Assembly: GCA_964436825.1 (NCBI GenBank)
Contig: CAYTEO010000004.1
Location: 1-64,000, forward strand
From: CAYTEO01 sp964436825
Lineage (GTDB): Bacteria; Krumholzibacteriota; Krumholzibacteriia; LZORAL124-64-63
DNA: 64,000 bases
Reading direction: 5' to 3'
In this document: piece by piece, positions 50,744-58,120 of the stretch
Layout: each line of letters begins with the position of its first letter
How positions within the stretch are numbered: the stretch's first letter is position 1
Translations under genes and position numbers: made by a program
The notes under the pieces: generated by a model
What the model was told of the DNA's origin: nothing
What the model saw: only the letters and a program-made list of their open reading frames with translations
The model's database searches: none

Positions 50744-51760
50744 TCAGTCCCCGGCGAGGACGAGCTCGGTGATCGTCGGCCTGTCCGGAAGGGCCAGCAA
50801 CCGCCGGCGCGCGACGGAGACGGCCCGCCCGCTCGCGTCGCAGCCCAGCCAGCGGCGCCCCAGCCGCGCCGCCGCCACGAGCGTCGTTCCCGAGCCGCAG
50901 AAGAAGTCGGCCACCAGGTCGCCCGGCCGCGAGTGGGCGGCGACGATCCTCTCCAGCAGGGCCAGCGGCTTCTGCGTGGGGTAGCCGGTCCGCTCGCGGG
51001 CCATGTTGTTCAGGCTGGGGATGTCGGTCCAGACGTCGGGGCACTTCTTCAGCTGCCCGCGCAACCGCTGCGAGGTGGCCGGCACCAGCGGGGGCGTGAA
51101 GGTCCAGTCGTCTCCCTTGCTGTACCAGAGCAGCGTGTCGTGCTTGCGGGGATAGGCCCGCCGGCTCGAGCCGCCCAGGCCGTAGGTCCAGACGATCTCG
51201 CCGCGGAAACCGGGCGCGCCGCGCCGGCCGCCGCGCTCGCCGGGCCCGAAGACCTCGTCGCAGAGCAGCGCCAGCGCCGGTGCCAGGCGCCAGTCGCAGT
51301 GCAGGACGAGGCTGCCGGCTGGGGAGAGCAGCTCGCGGATCAGCAGCAGGCGCGGGTGGATCATCGCCAGGTAGCCGGCCGGGCCGCCGTCCCAGCGGTC
51401 GCGGTAGGCGAGGCCGCCCTCGTCGTCGACCGTTCCCCGCGGGCGATGCCGGAACGCGTCGCCGGTCCCGAAGGGCGGATCGGTGACGACCAGGTCGATC
51501 TGCCCGGCCAGCTCCCGGTGCAGGGCGGCCATGACCGGCAGGTTGTCACCTTGGATCAGCCTGCCCGGCGGGGCGTCGCCACCGCCGTCCGCGGCGGGGT
51601 GGGTCGCGCGGACCGACAGCGCCGGCGGCGTCGCCAGCAGGCGGTCGACGATCGCGTCCGCCTGCCCCTTGCCGGGCCAGCAGAGGTGCGGGGCGCGGAC
51701 CGCGTCGGGAGGCGATGCCGCGCGTCTTCGGGTGCCGGGGCCGGTGTCGTCTCTCATCAT
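50744..51760 (-). CDS. Lone site-specific DNA methyltransferase (N4/N6, beta-type order)
   Basis: The protein has 338 residues. The catalytic motif DPPFGTGD (Asp94-Phe97) comes before the SAM-binding motif GDLVADFFCGSGTTLVAA near the C-terminus, which is the motif order of beta-class amino-methyltransferases. The region between, including IVWTYGLGGSSRRAYPRKHDTLLWY, is typical of the adenine/cytosine-N4 family, and TGYPTQKPLALLERIV is conserved. Start codons ATG-ATG at 51760/51757 follow GAGG inside the marC end. No restriction endonuclease gene adjoins, so it may act as an orphan regulatory methylase. Confidence 0.93.
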   Translation of the reverse strand: MMRDDTGPGTRRRAASPPDAVRAPHLCWPGKGQADAIVDRLLATPPALSVRATHPAADGGGDAPPGRLIQGDNLPVMAALHRELAGQIDLVVTDPPFGTGDAFRHRPRGTVDDEGGLAYRDRWDGGPAGYLAMIHPRLLLIRELLSPAGSLVLHCDWRLAPALALLCDEVFGPGERGGRRGAPGFRGEIVWTYGLGGSSRRAYPRKHDTLLWYSKGDDWTFTPPLVPATSQRLRGQLKKCPDVWTDIPSLNNMARERTGYPTQKPLALLERIVAAHSRPGDLVADFFCGSGTTLVAAARLGRRWLGCDASGRAVSVARRRLLALPDRPTITELVLAGD

Positions 51761-51765
51761 CGGCC

Positions 51766-52350
51766 TCAGTGCGGATACGCCGCCAGCCCGTCCAGGAAGA
51801 GCTGGACCGACAGGGCCACCAGGATCATCCCCATCAGCCGCTCGATCGCCACCAGGCCGCGCCGGGTCAGGATCCGCCGCAGGAAGGTGGAGCTGACCAG
51901 GACGACGAAGGTGGCCGCCCAGGCCAGGCCGGTGGCCAGCAGCAGGTCGGTCAGCCGTCCCGGCGCGGCGGTGGAGAACATCAGCAGGACCGCCAGCAGC
52001 GACGGGCCGGCGATCAGCGGCACGGCCATGGGGACCAGCAGCGGCTCGCCGTCGGACTCGGCCCCGGCCAGGGACTGCCCGGTGGGAAAGACCATCCGGA
52101 CGGCGATCAGGAAGAGGATGATTCCCCCGGCGATGCTGACCGACTCGCGGCGCAGGCCCATGGCGTCCATGACGTGCCGGCCGCCGAAGAGGAACGCGGC
52201 GATGACCACCAGGGCCAGCAGCAGCTCCCGGACCAGGACCCGGCGCCGCCGGTGCTCGGGGACCCGCTCGAGGATCGGCAGGAAGACCGGGATGTTCCCG
52301 AACGGGTCCATGATCAGGAACAGGGTGATGGCCATCGACAGGACGGACAT
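51766..52350 (-). CDS. MarC family integral membrane protein
   Basis: The protein has 194 residues and six membrane segments. The family signature ITLFLIMDPFGNIPVFLPIL opens the protein, followed by GGIILFLIAVRMVFP and VPLIAGPSLLAVLLM. The function of MarC proteins is unproven, although the name comes from proximity to mar genes in enterics. GAGGTCGCCGCC lies before the ATG. The gene ends five bases before the methyltransferase start, so they form a two-gene unit. Confidence 0.92.
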   Translation of the reverse strand: MSVLSMAITLFLIMDPFGNIPVFLPILERVPEHRRRRVLVRELLLALVVIAAFLFGGRHVMDAMGLRRESVSIAGGIILFLIAVRMVFPTGQSLAGAESDGEPLLVPMAVPLIAGPSLLAVLLMFSTAAPGRLTDLLLATGLAWAATFVVLVSSTFLRRILTRRGLVAIERLMGMILVALSVQLFLDGLAAYPH

Positions 52351-52520
52351 GGCGGCGACCTCGGTTGGACAGAGGGGGTGGTCGGATCGTTCGCCGGGAT
52401 GATCGGTCCCCGGCGGCCACGGGGCAAGGGAGATCCCGGGCAACGCCCTGCAGGGCGGGCGACCGCTCCGTCCTTGCGCCGCCGCCGCGGGGTGACGATC
52501 TTTCGAGGAGAGCCTCTATC

Positions 52521-52532
52521 CTATTGAAATAG
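52521..52532. repeat. Palindromic CTATT-GA-AATAG site upstream of the NifX/MinD cassette
   Basis: This is a perfect 12-base inverted repeat in an otherwise GC-rich leader, 50 bases upstream of the ATG at 52583. TATCCT (52517-52522) beside it is a -10-like element, but no properly spaced -35 is obvious. A regulator binding site is plausible. Confidence 0.45.
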
Positions 52533-52582
52533 TGGGGGATATACCGACGGCGGCAGCGTCGGGCCGCCGGGGAGGAGCCGAG

Positions 52583-52942
52583 ATGAAGGTCGTCGTCACA
52601 GCGCTGGGACAGGACCTGGACAGCGAGGTCGATCCCCGCTTCGGCCGGGCCCACTGGATGATCCTGGCCGATACCGGTTCGGACGCGGTCGAGGTGCTGG
52701 ACAACCGCGACCAGGCGTCCGCCGGCCAGGGTGCCGGGGTCCAGGCGGCGCAGCTGGTCATCGCGGCGGGGGCCGAGGCCCTGCTGACCGGCCACTGCGG
52801 TCCCAAGGCGTTCCAGGTCCTCGAGGCCGGCGGGGTGGCCGTCTACTCGGGCGTGACCGGCACCGTCCGCGAGGCGCTGCGGAAGCTGCGCGACGGCGAG
52901 CTGGAGCCCAGCGGCGGGCCCGACACGGCCGGCCACTGGTAG
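52583..52942 (+). CDS. Dinitrogenase iron-molybdenum cofactor (NifX/NifB-C) family protein
   Basis: The protein has 119 residues. The fold signature MKVVVTALGQDLDSEVDPRFGRAHWMILAD and the later GAEALLTGHCGPKAFQVLEAGGVAVY are typical of the small NifX/MTH1175-like proteins, which bind iron-sulfur or metal cofactor intermediates. GGGGAGGAGCCGAG gives a strong ribosome site. It begins a four-gene set with two MinD-type ferredoxin ATPases. No nif genes are present, so a general metallocofactor-related role is more likely than nitrogen fixation. Confidence 0.92.
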   Translation: MKVVVTALGQDLDSEVDPRFGRAHWMILADTGSDAVEVLDNRDQASAGQGAGVQAAQLVIAAGAEALLTGHCGPKAFQVLEAGGVAVYSGVTGTVREALRKLRDGELEPSGGPDTAGHW

Positions 52943-52964
52943 GAACGGACCGGGGAGGGTTGCC

Positions 52965-53819
52965 ATGCGGATCGCGGTCGCCAGCGGCAAGGGCGGGACC
53001 GGCAAGACGACCGTCGCGGTCGGACTGGCCGTCCTGGCGTCCCGTGCGGGCCTGCCGGTCCGCCTGGGCGACTGCGACGTCGAGGAGCCCAACGCCCACC
53101 TCTTCCTCCAGCCCAGCTTCGGCGAGTCCGTGCCGGTGAAGGCGGAGATCCCCGTCGTCGACCAGGACCGCTGCGACCACTGCGGTGCCTGCGGCGAGAT
53201 CTGCCAGTTCAACGCCATCGCCTGCCTGCCCGACAGGACGATCGTCTTCCCCGACCTCTGCCACAGCTGCGCCGGCTGCTGGCTGGTCTGTCCCCGCGGG
53301 GCCATCGCCACCACGGACCGTGTCCTGGGCGAGGTGAGCAGCGGCCCGGCCGACGGGATCGCGTGCGTCAGGGGCAGGCTGCGCGTCGGCGAGACGGTCG
53401 TTCCGCCCCTGGTCCGGGAGGTCAAGCGACGGGCGGCGGGCGACGGGGGGTGGGTCATCCTGGACGCGCCGCCGGGGGCGTCGTGTCCCGTCGTCGAGAC
53501 CCTCCGCGACGCCGACTTCGTCCTGCTGGTCACCGAGCCGACACCGTTCGGACTGCACGACCTGGCCGTGGCCGTCGAGCTGGTCCGCTCGCTGGGGCGG
53601 CCGTGCGGGGTCGTCGTCAACCGGGCCGGCAGCGGGGACGACCGGGTGGAACGGTTCTGCGCCGAGCAGGGGATCGAGATCGCGGCCAGGCTGCCGTTCA
53701 GCAGGGCCGTGGCCGAGGCCTACGCCCACGGCAGGCTGGCCGTCGACGCCGACCCGGCCGTCGGCGATGCCATGGCCGGCCTGGTGGCATGGCTGCGCGA
53801 GAGGGAGGTGCGGTCGTGA
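52965..53819 (+). CDS. MinD-superfamily P-loop ATPase with inserted ferredoxin domain (first copy)
   Basis: The protein has 284 residues. The deviant Walker A is ASGKGGTGKTTVAVGL (about 5-20). A two-cluster ferredoxin insert (about 62-115) holds CDHCGACGEICQFNAI and CHSCAGCWLVCPRGAI. The ATPase resumes with VILDAPPGASCPVVET and VLLVTEPTPFGLHDL. This family accompanies NifX-like proteins in many anaerobes, probably in iron-sulfur or metal-cofactor transfer, but the exact reaction is unknown. It overlaps the second copy by four bases (GTGA). Confidence 0.94.
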   Translation: MRIAVASGKGGTGKTTVAVGLAVLASRAGLPVRLGDCDVEEPNAHLFLQPSFGESVPVKAEIPVVDQDRCDHCGACGEICQFNAIACLPDRTIVFPDLCHSCAGCWLVCPRGAIATTDRVLGEVSSGPADGIACVRGRLRVGETVVPPLVREVKRRAAGDGGWVILDAPPGASCPVVETLRDADFVLLVTEPTPFGLHDLAVAVELVRSLGRPCGVVVNRAGSGDDRVERFCAEQGIEIAARLPFSRAVAEAYAHGRLAVDADPAVGDAMAGLVAWLREREVRS

Positions 53820-54709
53820 CCGAGCTCGTCGTCTGCAGCGGCAAGGGGGGGACGGGCAAGACGAGCGTGCTGGCCTCGTTCGCCGCGCTGTCGGCCGGCG
53901 GCGCCGTGCTGGCCGACGCCGACGTCGACGCCGCCAACCTCCACCTCGTCCTCGCGCCGCGGCGGTGCCACGCCGAGCCGTTCATCAGCGGGCACGTGGC
54001 CGTCATCCGGCAGCAGGACTGCACGGGCTGCGGGACCTGCCACGATCTCTGTCGCTTCGATGCCATCGTCCGGGAGCCGGGCGACGACGGCTGGCGCTTC
54101 CGGGTCGACCCGGCGGCCTGCGAGGGCTGCGGTGTCTGCGTCCACTTCTGTCCCACCGGCGCCATCGACTTCCCCGACGCCCGCTGCGGCGAGTGGTACC
54201 TGTCGGAGACGCCCTACGGGCCGCTGGTCCACGCCCGTCTCGAGCCTGGCGCCGAGAACTCGGGCAAGCTGGTCACCCTGGTGCGCGAGAAGGCGCGCCA
54301 GGAGGCCGAGCGGGCGGGCCGGGAGTTGATCCTGGTGGACGGACCACCTGGGATCGGCTGCCCGGTGACCGCCGCGCTGACCGGCGCCGACGTCGTCCTG
54401 CTGGTGGCCGAGCCGAGCCTCTCCGGTCTGCACGACCTGGAGCGGGTCGTCGAGCTGGCGGCCCATTTCGGCGTGCGGGCGCTGGCCTGCGTCAACAAGG
54501 CGGACCTGAGCGAAGAGCTGACCGGCCGGATCGAGCAGTGGTGCGCCGAGCGCGGCGTGCCGGTGGCGGGGCGGATCCCGTTCGATCCCGCCGTGACGCG
54601 GGCCCAGCTCGAGGGTCGCAGCCTCGTCGAGGCGGCACCCGGGTCGGCGGCCGGCCGGGCCGTCCGCGCGCTCTGGGAACGGGTTCGTCGCGAGCTGACA
54701 GGAGGATGA
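53816..54709 (+). CDS. MinD-superfamily P-loop ATPase with inserted ferredoxin domain (second copy)
   Basis: The protein has 297 residues and begins at a GTG that overlaps the previous stop. It has the same plan as its neighbour: CSGKGGTGKTSVLASF, then a ferredoxin insert with CTGCGTCHDLCRFDAI and CEGCGVCVHFCPTGAI, then ILVDGPPGIGCPVTAAL. The two copies differ enough to suggest a heterodimer rather than a recent duplication. The ferredoxin Cys sets are complete, each with four Cys per cluster. The stop overlaps an in-frame ATG of the final NifX-like gene. Confidence 0.94.
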   Translation: MTELVVCSGKGGTGKTSVLASFAALSAGGAVLADADVDAANLHLVLAPRRCHAEPFISGHVAVIRQQDCTGCGTCHDLCRFDAIVREPGDDGWRFRVDPAACEGCGVCVHFCPTGAIDFPDARCGEWYLSETPYGPLVHARLEPGAENSGKLVTLVREKARQEAERAGRELILVDGPPGIGCPVTAALTGADVVLLVAEPSLSGLHDLERVVELAAHFGVRALACVNKADLSEELTGRIEQWCAERGVPVAGRIPFDPAVTRAQLEGRSLVEAAPGSAAGRAVRALWERVRRELTGG

Positions 54710-54714
54710 CGCGG

Positions 54715-55053
54715 ATGATCATCGCCGTGCCCACGGCCGGGGGCCTGCTGACGCCCCACTTCGGCCACTGCGAGCAGTTCGCCCTGGTGGAGGTGGATCC
54801 CGACGCCGGGAGCGTCGGCGAGGTCCGCCTGGTGACCCCGCCCCCGCACGCACCGGGCATCCTGCCGGTCTGGCTGGCGGAGCAGGGGGTCGACCTGGTC
54901 CTGGCCGGCGGCATGGGCGGCCGCGCCAGGCAGCTGCTGGAAGGGGCGGGTGTCGAGGTGATCCTGGGGGTGGCCTCCGCCGCGCCGGACGAGCTGGCCC
55001 GCGCCTGGCTCGACGGTTCCCTCCCGACCGGGGAGAACGCCTGCGATCACTGA
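54715..55053 (+). CDS. NifX-family protein (second copy)
   Basis: The protein has 112 residues. I use the ATG at 54715 because GGAGG lies nine bases ahead; the ATG at 54706 touches that ribosome site. MIIAVPTAGGLLTPHFGHCEQFALVEVD is the family start, and DLVLAGGMGGRARQLLEGAGVEVILG the typical C-terminal part. The protein ends in ENACDH, with a Cys and a His that might bind metal. It closes the NifX-MinD-MinD-NifX set. Confidence 0.92.
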   Translation: MIIAVPTAGGLLTPHFGHCEQFALVEVDPDAGSVGEVRLVTPPPHAPGILPVWLAEQGVDLVLAGGMGGRARQLLEGAGVEVILGVASAAPDELARAWLDGSLPTGENACDH

Positions 55054-55065
55054 CTCGGCTCAGTG
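55048..55065. terminator. Possible bidirectional terminator between convergent genes
   Basis: CACTGA-CTCGGC-TCAGTG is a perfect six-base inverted repeat whose arms contain the two stop codons of the converging genes. The stem is short and has no T tract, so it is a weak candidate. Confidence 0.35.
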
Positions 55066-55890
55066 GCTGTCCGACACGCCCCGCTGCCGCCGCGCCTCGT
55101 AGGCCAGCAGCGCCGCCGCCACGCTGACGTTCAGGGAGTCGGCCGCTCCCAGCATGGGGATCCGGCAGCGCACGTCGGCCGCCCCCAGCAGCCCTGCCGA
55201 CAGGCCCGTGTCCTCCGCGCCCAGCAGGATGGCCACCGGCCCGGTCAGGTCGATCTCGGTGTGCAGCATGTCGGCGTCGGGGGTCGTCGCCACCAGCGCC
55301 AGGCCGCGCCCGCGCAGCCAGGGCACCAGCTCCGCGGACGGCAGCTCGAGGACGGGCACGCTGAAGACGGCGCCGGTGGAGGCGCGCAGGGCGTTGGGGT
55401 TCCAGGGATCGGCCCCCGCGCCGCAGGCGATGACGGCGTCGACCCCCGCCCCGCTGGCCGTGCGGACGATCGCCCCCAGGTTGCCGGGCTTCTCGACCTC
55501 CTCCAGGACCAGGACCAGCGGCGACGGTGGCAGCGCGAGGTCGGCGGGTGACCAGGCCGGCGGCGTCGCGACGACGACCAGCCCCGCCGGGTGCTTCCGG
55601 TAGGCGATCTTCTCCAGGACGGGAGGGGAGACCTCGACGACCAGGGCGTCGCCGGCGGTCAGCGGCGGCAGCAGGGCCGCCGCCTCGGGGTGGGCGGCCA
55701 CGACCTCGGGGCAGTGGTAGACCTCGCGGACGGCGACACCGGCGGCCAGGGCCCGCGCCACCACCCGCGGCTCCTCCATCACGAAGACCCCCTCCTCGCG
55801 GCGGTGGCGGCGCTCCCGCAGGCGGACCAGCCGCTTGACGCGGGGATTCTGCAGGCTGGTCAGCCGCAATGGCTCGCGCGGCGCGCTCAC
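55060..55890 (-). CDS. TrmH/SpoU-family RNA ribose methyltransferase
   Basis: The protein has 276 residues. An N-terminal substrate-binding domain (about 8-105, LTSLQNPRVKRLVRLRERRHR) precedes the knotted SPOUT domain. Its motifs are LVLEEVEKPGNLGAIVRTA (motif 1), VAILLGAEDTGLS (motif 2) and IPMLGAADSLNVSVAAALLAYE (motif 3). It methylates 2'-OH groups in ribosomal or transfer RNA; the exact target is unknown. The start is a GTG at 55890 that overlaps the thioesterase stop, so the two are coupled. Confidence 0.94.
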   Translation of the reverse strand: MSAPREPLRLTSLQNPRVKRLVRLRERRHRREEGVFVMEEPRVVARALAAGVAVREVYHCPEVVAAHPEAAALLPPLTAGDALVVEVSPPVLEKIAYRKHPAGLVVVATPPAWSPADLALPPSPLVLVLEEVEKPGNLGAIVRTASGAGVDAVIACGAGADPWNPNALRASTGAVFSVPVLELPSAELVPWLRGRGLALVATTPDADMLHTEIDLTGPVAILLGAEDTGLSAGLLGAADVRCRIPMLGAADSLNVSVAAALLAYEARRQRGVSDSH

Positions 55891-56321
55891 CGGGACAGCT
55901 CCCGCAGGCGGCGCTCGACGGCCCGGGGCAGGGCGCGGACGCCGCGGCTGTCGTAGTCGAAGCAGACCATGCCCGTCTCGGCCAGCGCGACGACCGCCCC
56001 GTCGCGGGGCCGGGTCACCCGGTAGGAGAGCCGGAATCCGGCCCGGCCGATCTCGGCGATCCCGACCTCGATCGCCAGCTCGTCTCCGGCGAAGGCCTCG
56101 CCCCGGTAGACGATCCCCGCGTCGCCCATGATCAGGGCCACGCCGCCCAGGTCCAGCTCGCTCCACCCCTCGGCGGCCAGGAAGGCCACGCGCGCCTCGT
56201 GCAGCAGGGCCAGCAGCCGGTCGTTGCCCAGGTGGCCGCCGTAGTTCAGGTCGGTCACCCGGACGGTCTGGGTCGTCCGGAAGGGGTAGCGATCCAGGGG
56301 GGCGATCTGCAGGCGGGGCAT
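55887..56321 (-). CDS. Hotdog-fold acyl-CoA thioesterase (4HBT-type)
   Basis: The protein has 144 residues. The hotdog signature VRVTDLNYGGHLGNDRLLALLHEAR shows the catalytic-type Asp and the N-Y-G-G-H-x-G-N loop, and YRGEAFAGDELAIEVGI is the usual second strand pair. Such enzymes hydrolyse acyl-CoA or acyl-ACP thioesters. GGAGGCTGACG precedes the ATG at 56321, and the nucleoside transporter stop lies just inside this ribosome site. So the unit reads transporter, thioesterase, methyltransferase. Confidence 0.9.
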   Translation of the reverse strand: MPRLQIAPLDRYPFRTTQTVRVTDLNYGGHLGNDRLLALLHEARVAFLAAEGWSELDLGGVALIMGDAGIVYRGEAFAGDELAIEVGIAEIGRAGFRLSYRVTRPRDGAVVALAETGMVCFDYDSRGVRALPRAVERRLRELSR

Positions 56322-56323
56322 CG

Positions 56324-57619
56324 TCAGCCTCCGATGAGGATCCCGGCGATCGTCGCCGTCAGCCACGAGGCCAGCGCGCCGCCGAACATGGCCTTCAGGC
56401 CGAGCCGGGCCAGGTCGCTGCGCCGCTCCGGGGCGATCCCGCCGATCCCGCCGATCTGGATGGCGATGCTGCCGAAGTTGGCGAACCCGCACAGGGCGTA
56501 GGTGGCGATCACCACGCTGCGGGGTGACAGGGCGCCCGCGCGGACGGCGTCCTCCAGCTGGATGTAGGCCAGGAACTCGTTGACCGAGATCTTGGTCCCC
56601 AGCAACCCGCCGACGATGGGGGCATCGTGCCACGGCACCCCCATGCACCAGGCCAGGGGCGAGAAGAGCCAGCCGAAGATCTTCTGCAGCGACAGGTCGA
56701 CCAGGCCCAGCCCGGCGTCGACCATGGCCACCAGCGCGACGAAGGCCAGCAGCATGGCTCCCACGTTGGCCGCCAGCTTCAGGCCCACACCGGCGCCCCC
56801 GGCGGCGGCGTCGATGAGGTTGGCGTGCTCGCGGGGGATCTCCAGCCGCGCCTCGCCCGCGGTGACCGACTCCTCCGTCTCGGGATAGACGATCTTGGCG
56901 ATGACCAGGGCCGCCGGCGCCGACATGATGCTGGCCGCCAGCAGGTGCCCCGCGTCGACACCGAAGCGGACGTAGGCCGCCAGCACCCCGCCGGCGACCG
57001 TGGCGAACCCGCCGACCATGACGGCCATCAGCTCGGACATGGTCATCGTCTTGACGTAGGGGCGGACCACCAGCGGCGCCTCGGTCTGGCCCACGAAGAT
57101 GTTGGCGGCGCAGGAGAGGGTCTCCGAGCCGCTGGTCCCCATCGTCCGCCGCATCAGCAGGGCCATGGCGGCGATGAGACGCTGCATGATCCCCAGGTGG
57201 TAGAGGATGGCCATCAGGCTGGAGAAGAAGATGATCGTCGGCAGGACGTGGATGACGAAGATCGTCCCCAGGGCGATCGGCTGGCCCGTCGACGAGTCCA
57301 GGACCTGGAAGTAGCCGGGGCCCATGGGCCCCGGCCCGATGTACTGGATGACGTCCGGCCCGGTCCGGAACAGGTTGCCGAACAGGAAGGCCGTGCCGGC
57401 GTCGGTGAAGCCGAGGATGCGGGCGATCAGCAGGCGCGCCCCGCTGAAGACCTTTTCTCCCCACGGCGTGCGCAGCAGCAGCAGGGCGAAGACGACCTGC
57501 AGCAGCAGGCCCCAGGCAACGGTCCGCCACGGGAAGAGGCGGCGGTTGCTGCTCATCAGCCAGGCCAGGGCCAGGATGACGACCAGGCCCAGGACGGAGA
57601 CGAGGTTTTCCGGTGTCAC
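56324..57619 (-). CDS. nupC: Concentrative nucleoside transporter (NupC/CNT family)
   Basis: The protein has 431 residues and about ten membrane segments. The start is a GTG behind CCAGGAGGCCGTC. CNT hallmarks include GTSGSETLSCAANIFVGQTEAPLVVRPY-type segments (read in pieces as TSGSETLSCAANIF and GQTEAPLV) and the C-terminal GTKISVNEFLAY and CGFANFGSIAIQIGGIGGI. It imports nucleosides with Na+ or H+. A link to the udk/hpt/guaB salvage genes 2.6 kb away is functional rather than operonic. Confidence 0.95.
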   Translation of the reverse strand: MTPENLVSVLGLVVILALAWLMSSNRRLFPWRTVAWGLLLQVVFALLLLRTPWGEKVFSGARLLIARILGFTDAGTAFLFGNLFRTGPDVIQYIGPGPMGPGYFQVLDSSTGQPIALGTIFVIHVLPTIIFFSSLMAILYHLGIMQRLIAAMALLMRRTMGTSGSETLSCAANIFVGQTEAPLVVRPYVKTMTMSELMAVMVGGFATVAGGVLAAYVRFGVDAGHLLAASIMSAPAALVIAKIVYPETEESVTAGEARLEIPREHANLIDAAAGGAGVGLKLAANVGAMLLAFVALVAMVDAGLGLVDLSLQKIFGWLFSPLAWCMGVPWHDAPIVGGLLGTKISVNEFLAYIQLEDAVRAGALSPRSVVIATYALCGFANFGSIAIQIGGIGGIAPERRSDLARLGLKAMFGGALASWLTATIAGILIGG

Positions 57620-57688
57620 GACGGCCTCCTGGTTCGGGGTCGACCGATTCTAGGGGCCGGCACCGGCGGTCGCAAGGTCGGGGTGGGG

Positions 57689-57716
57689 TTGACAACCGGA
57701 AGCAGGGGATTAAAGT
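57689..57716 (+). promoter_or_regulatory. Promoter of the metal-efflux pair
   Basis: A perfect -35 TTGACA (57689-57694), 16 bases, then TAAAGT (57711-57716, four of six). The predicted start of transcription falls directly in the inverted repeat at 57728-57743, the classic layout for ArsR-type repression. Confidence 0.7.
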
Positions 57717-57727
57717 GTAGATCATGC

Positions 57728-57743
57728 TTGAACACTTGCTCAA
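57728..57743. promoter_or_regulatory. ArsR/SmtB-type operator
   Basis: TTGAACA-CT-TGCTCAA: seven-base arms with one mismatch around a two-base centre, close to the TGAACA-type operators known for SmtB/CzrA/CadC repressors. It overlaps the predicted transcript start and lies 12 bases before the ATG of the repressor gene. Confidence 0.75.
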
Positions 57744-57754
57744 ATGAGGTTGAT

Positions 57755-58120
57755 ATGTTGGTTGACGTCTGCCAGCAGCACCAGGAACACGACGCGCTGA
57801 TCGCCGCGGGCCGGCAGCGCCTGCCCGATCCCGACGCCATGCGCGAGGTGGCCGACTACTTCGACGCCCTGGGCAACCCGACCCGCCTGACGATCCTCTA
57901 CGCCCTGGCCGGCGGAGAGCTGTGCACCTGCGACCTGGCGCGGATCGCCGAGCTGTCGGTCTCGGCCATCTCCCACCAGCTGCGGATCCTGCGGGACCGC
58001 CGGCTCCTCGTCTCCCGCAAGGAGGGCAAGAACGTCTTCTACCGTCTGCGTGACGAGCACGTGGCGGATCTGCTGCGGGTGGCCCTGGACCACCAGCGGG
58101 AGGACCGTCGCCATGGCTGA
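57755..58120 (+). CDS. ArsR-family metal-sensing repressor
   Basis: The protein has 121 residues. The winged-helix core has ALGNPTRLTILYAL and the recognition helix SVSAISHQLRILRDRRLL. Two metal-site types are visible. The alpha3N-type CadC motif ELCTCDL (Cys57, Cys59) is joined by Cys6 and nearby His in the N-terminus. The alpha5-type set is Asp100, His102, His113 and Glu116, spaced as in CzrA/SmtB. It should bind Cd, Pb or Zn and release the operator at 57728-57743. Its end overlaps the ATPase gene by eight bases. AATGAGGTTGAT is the ribosome site. Confidence 0.94.
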   Translation: MLVDVCQQHQEHDALIAAGRQRLPDPDAMREVADYFDALGNPTRLTILYALAGGELCTCDLARIAELSVSAISHQLRILRDRRLLVSRKEGKNVFYRLRDEHVADLLRVALDHQREDRRHG

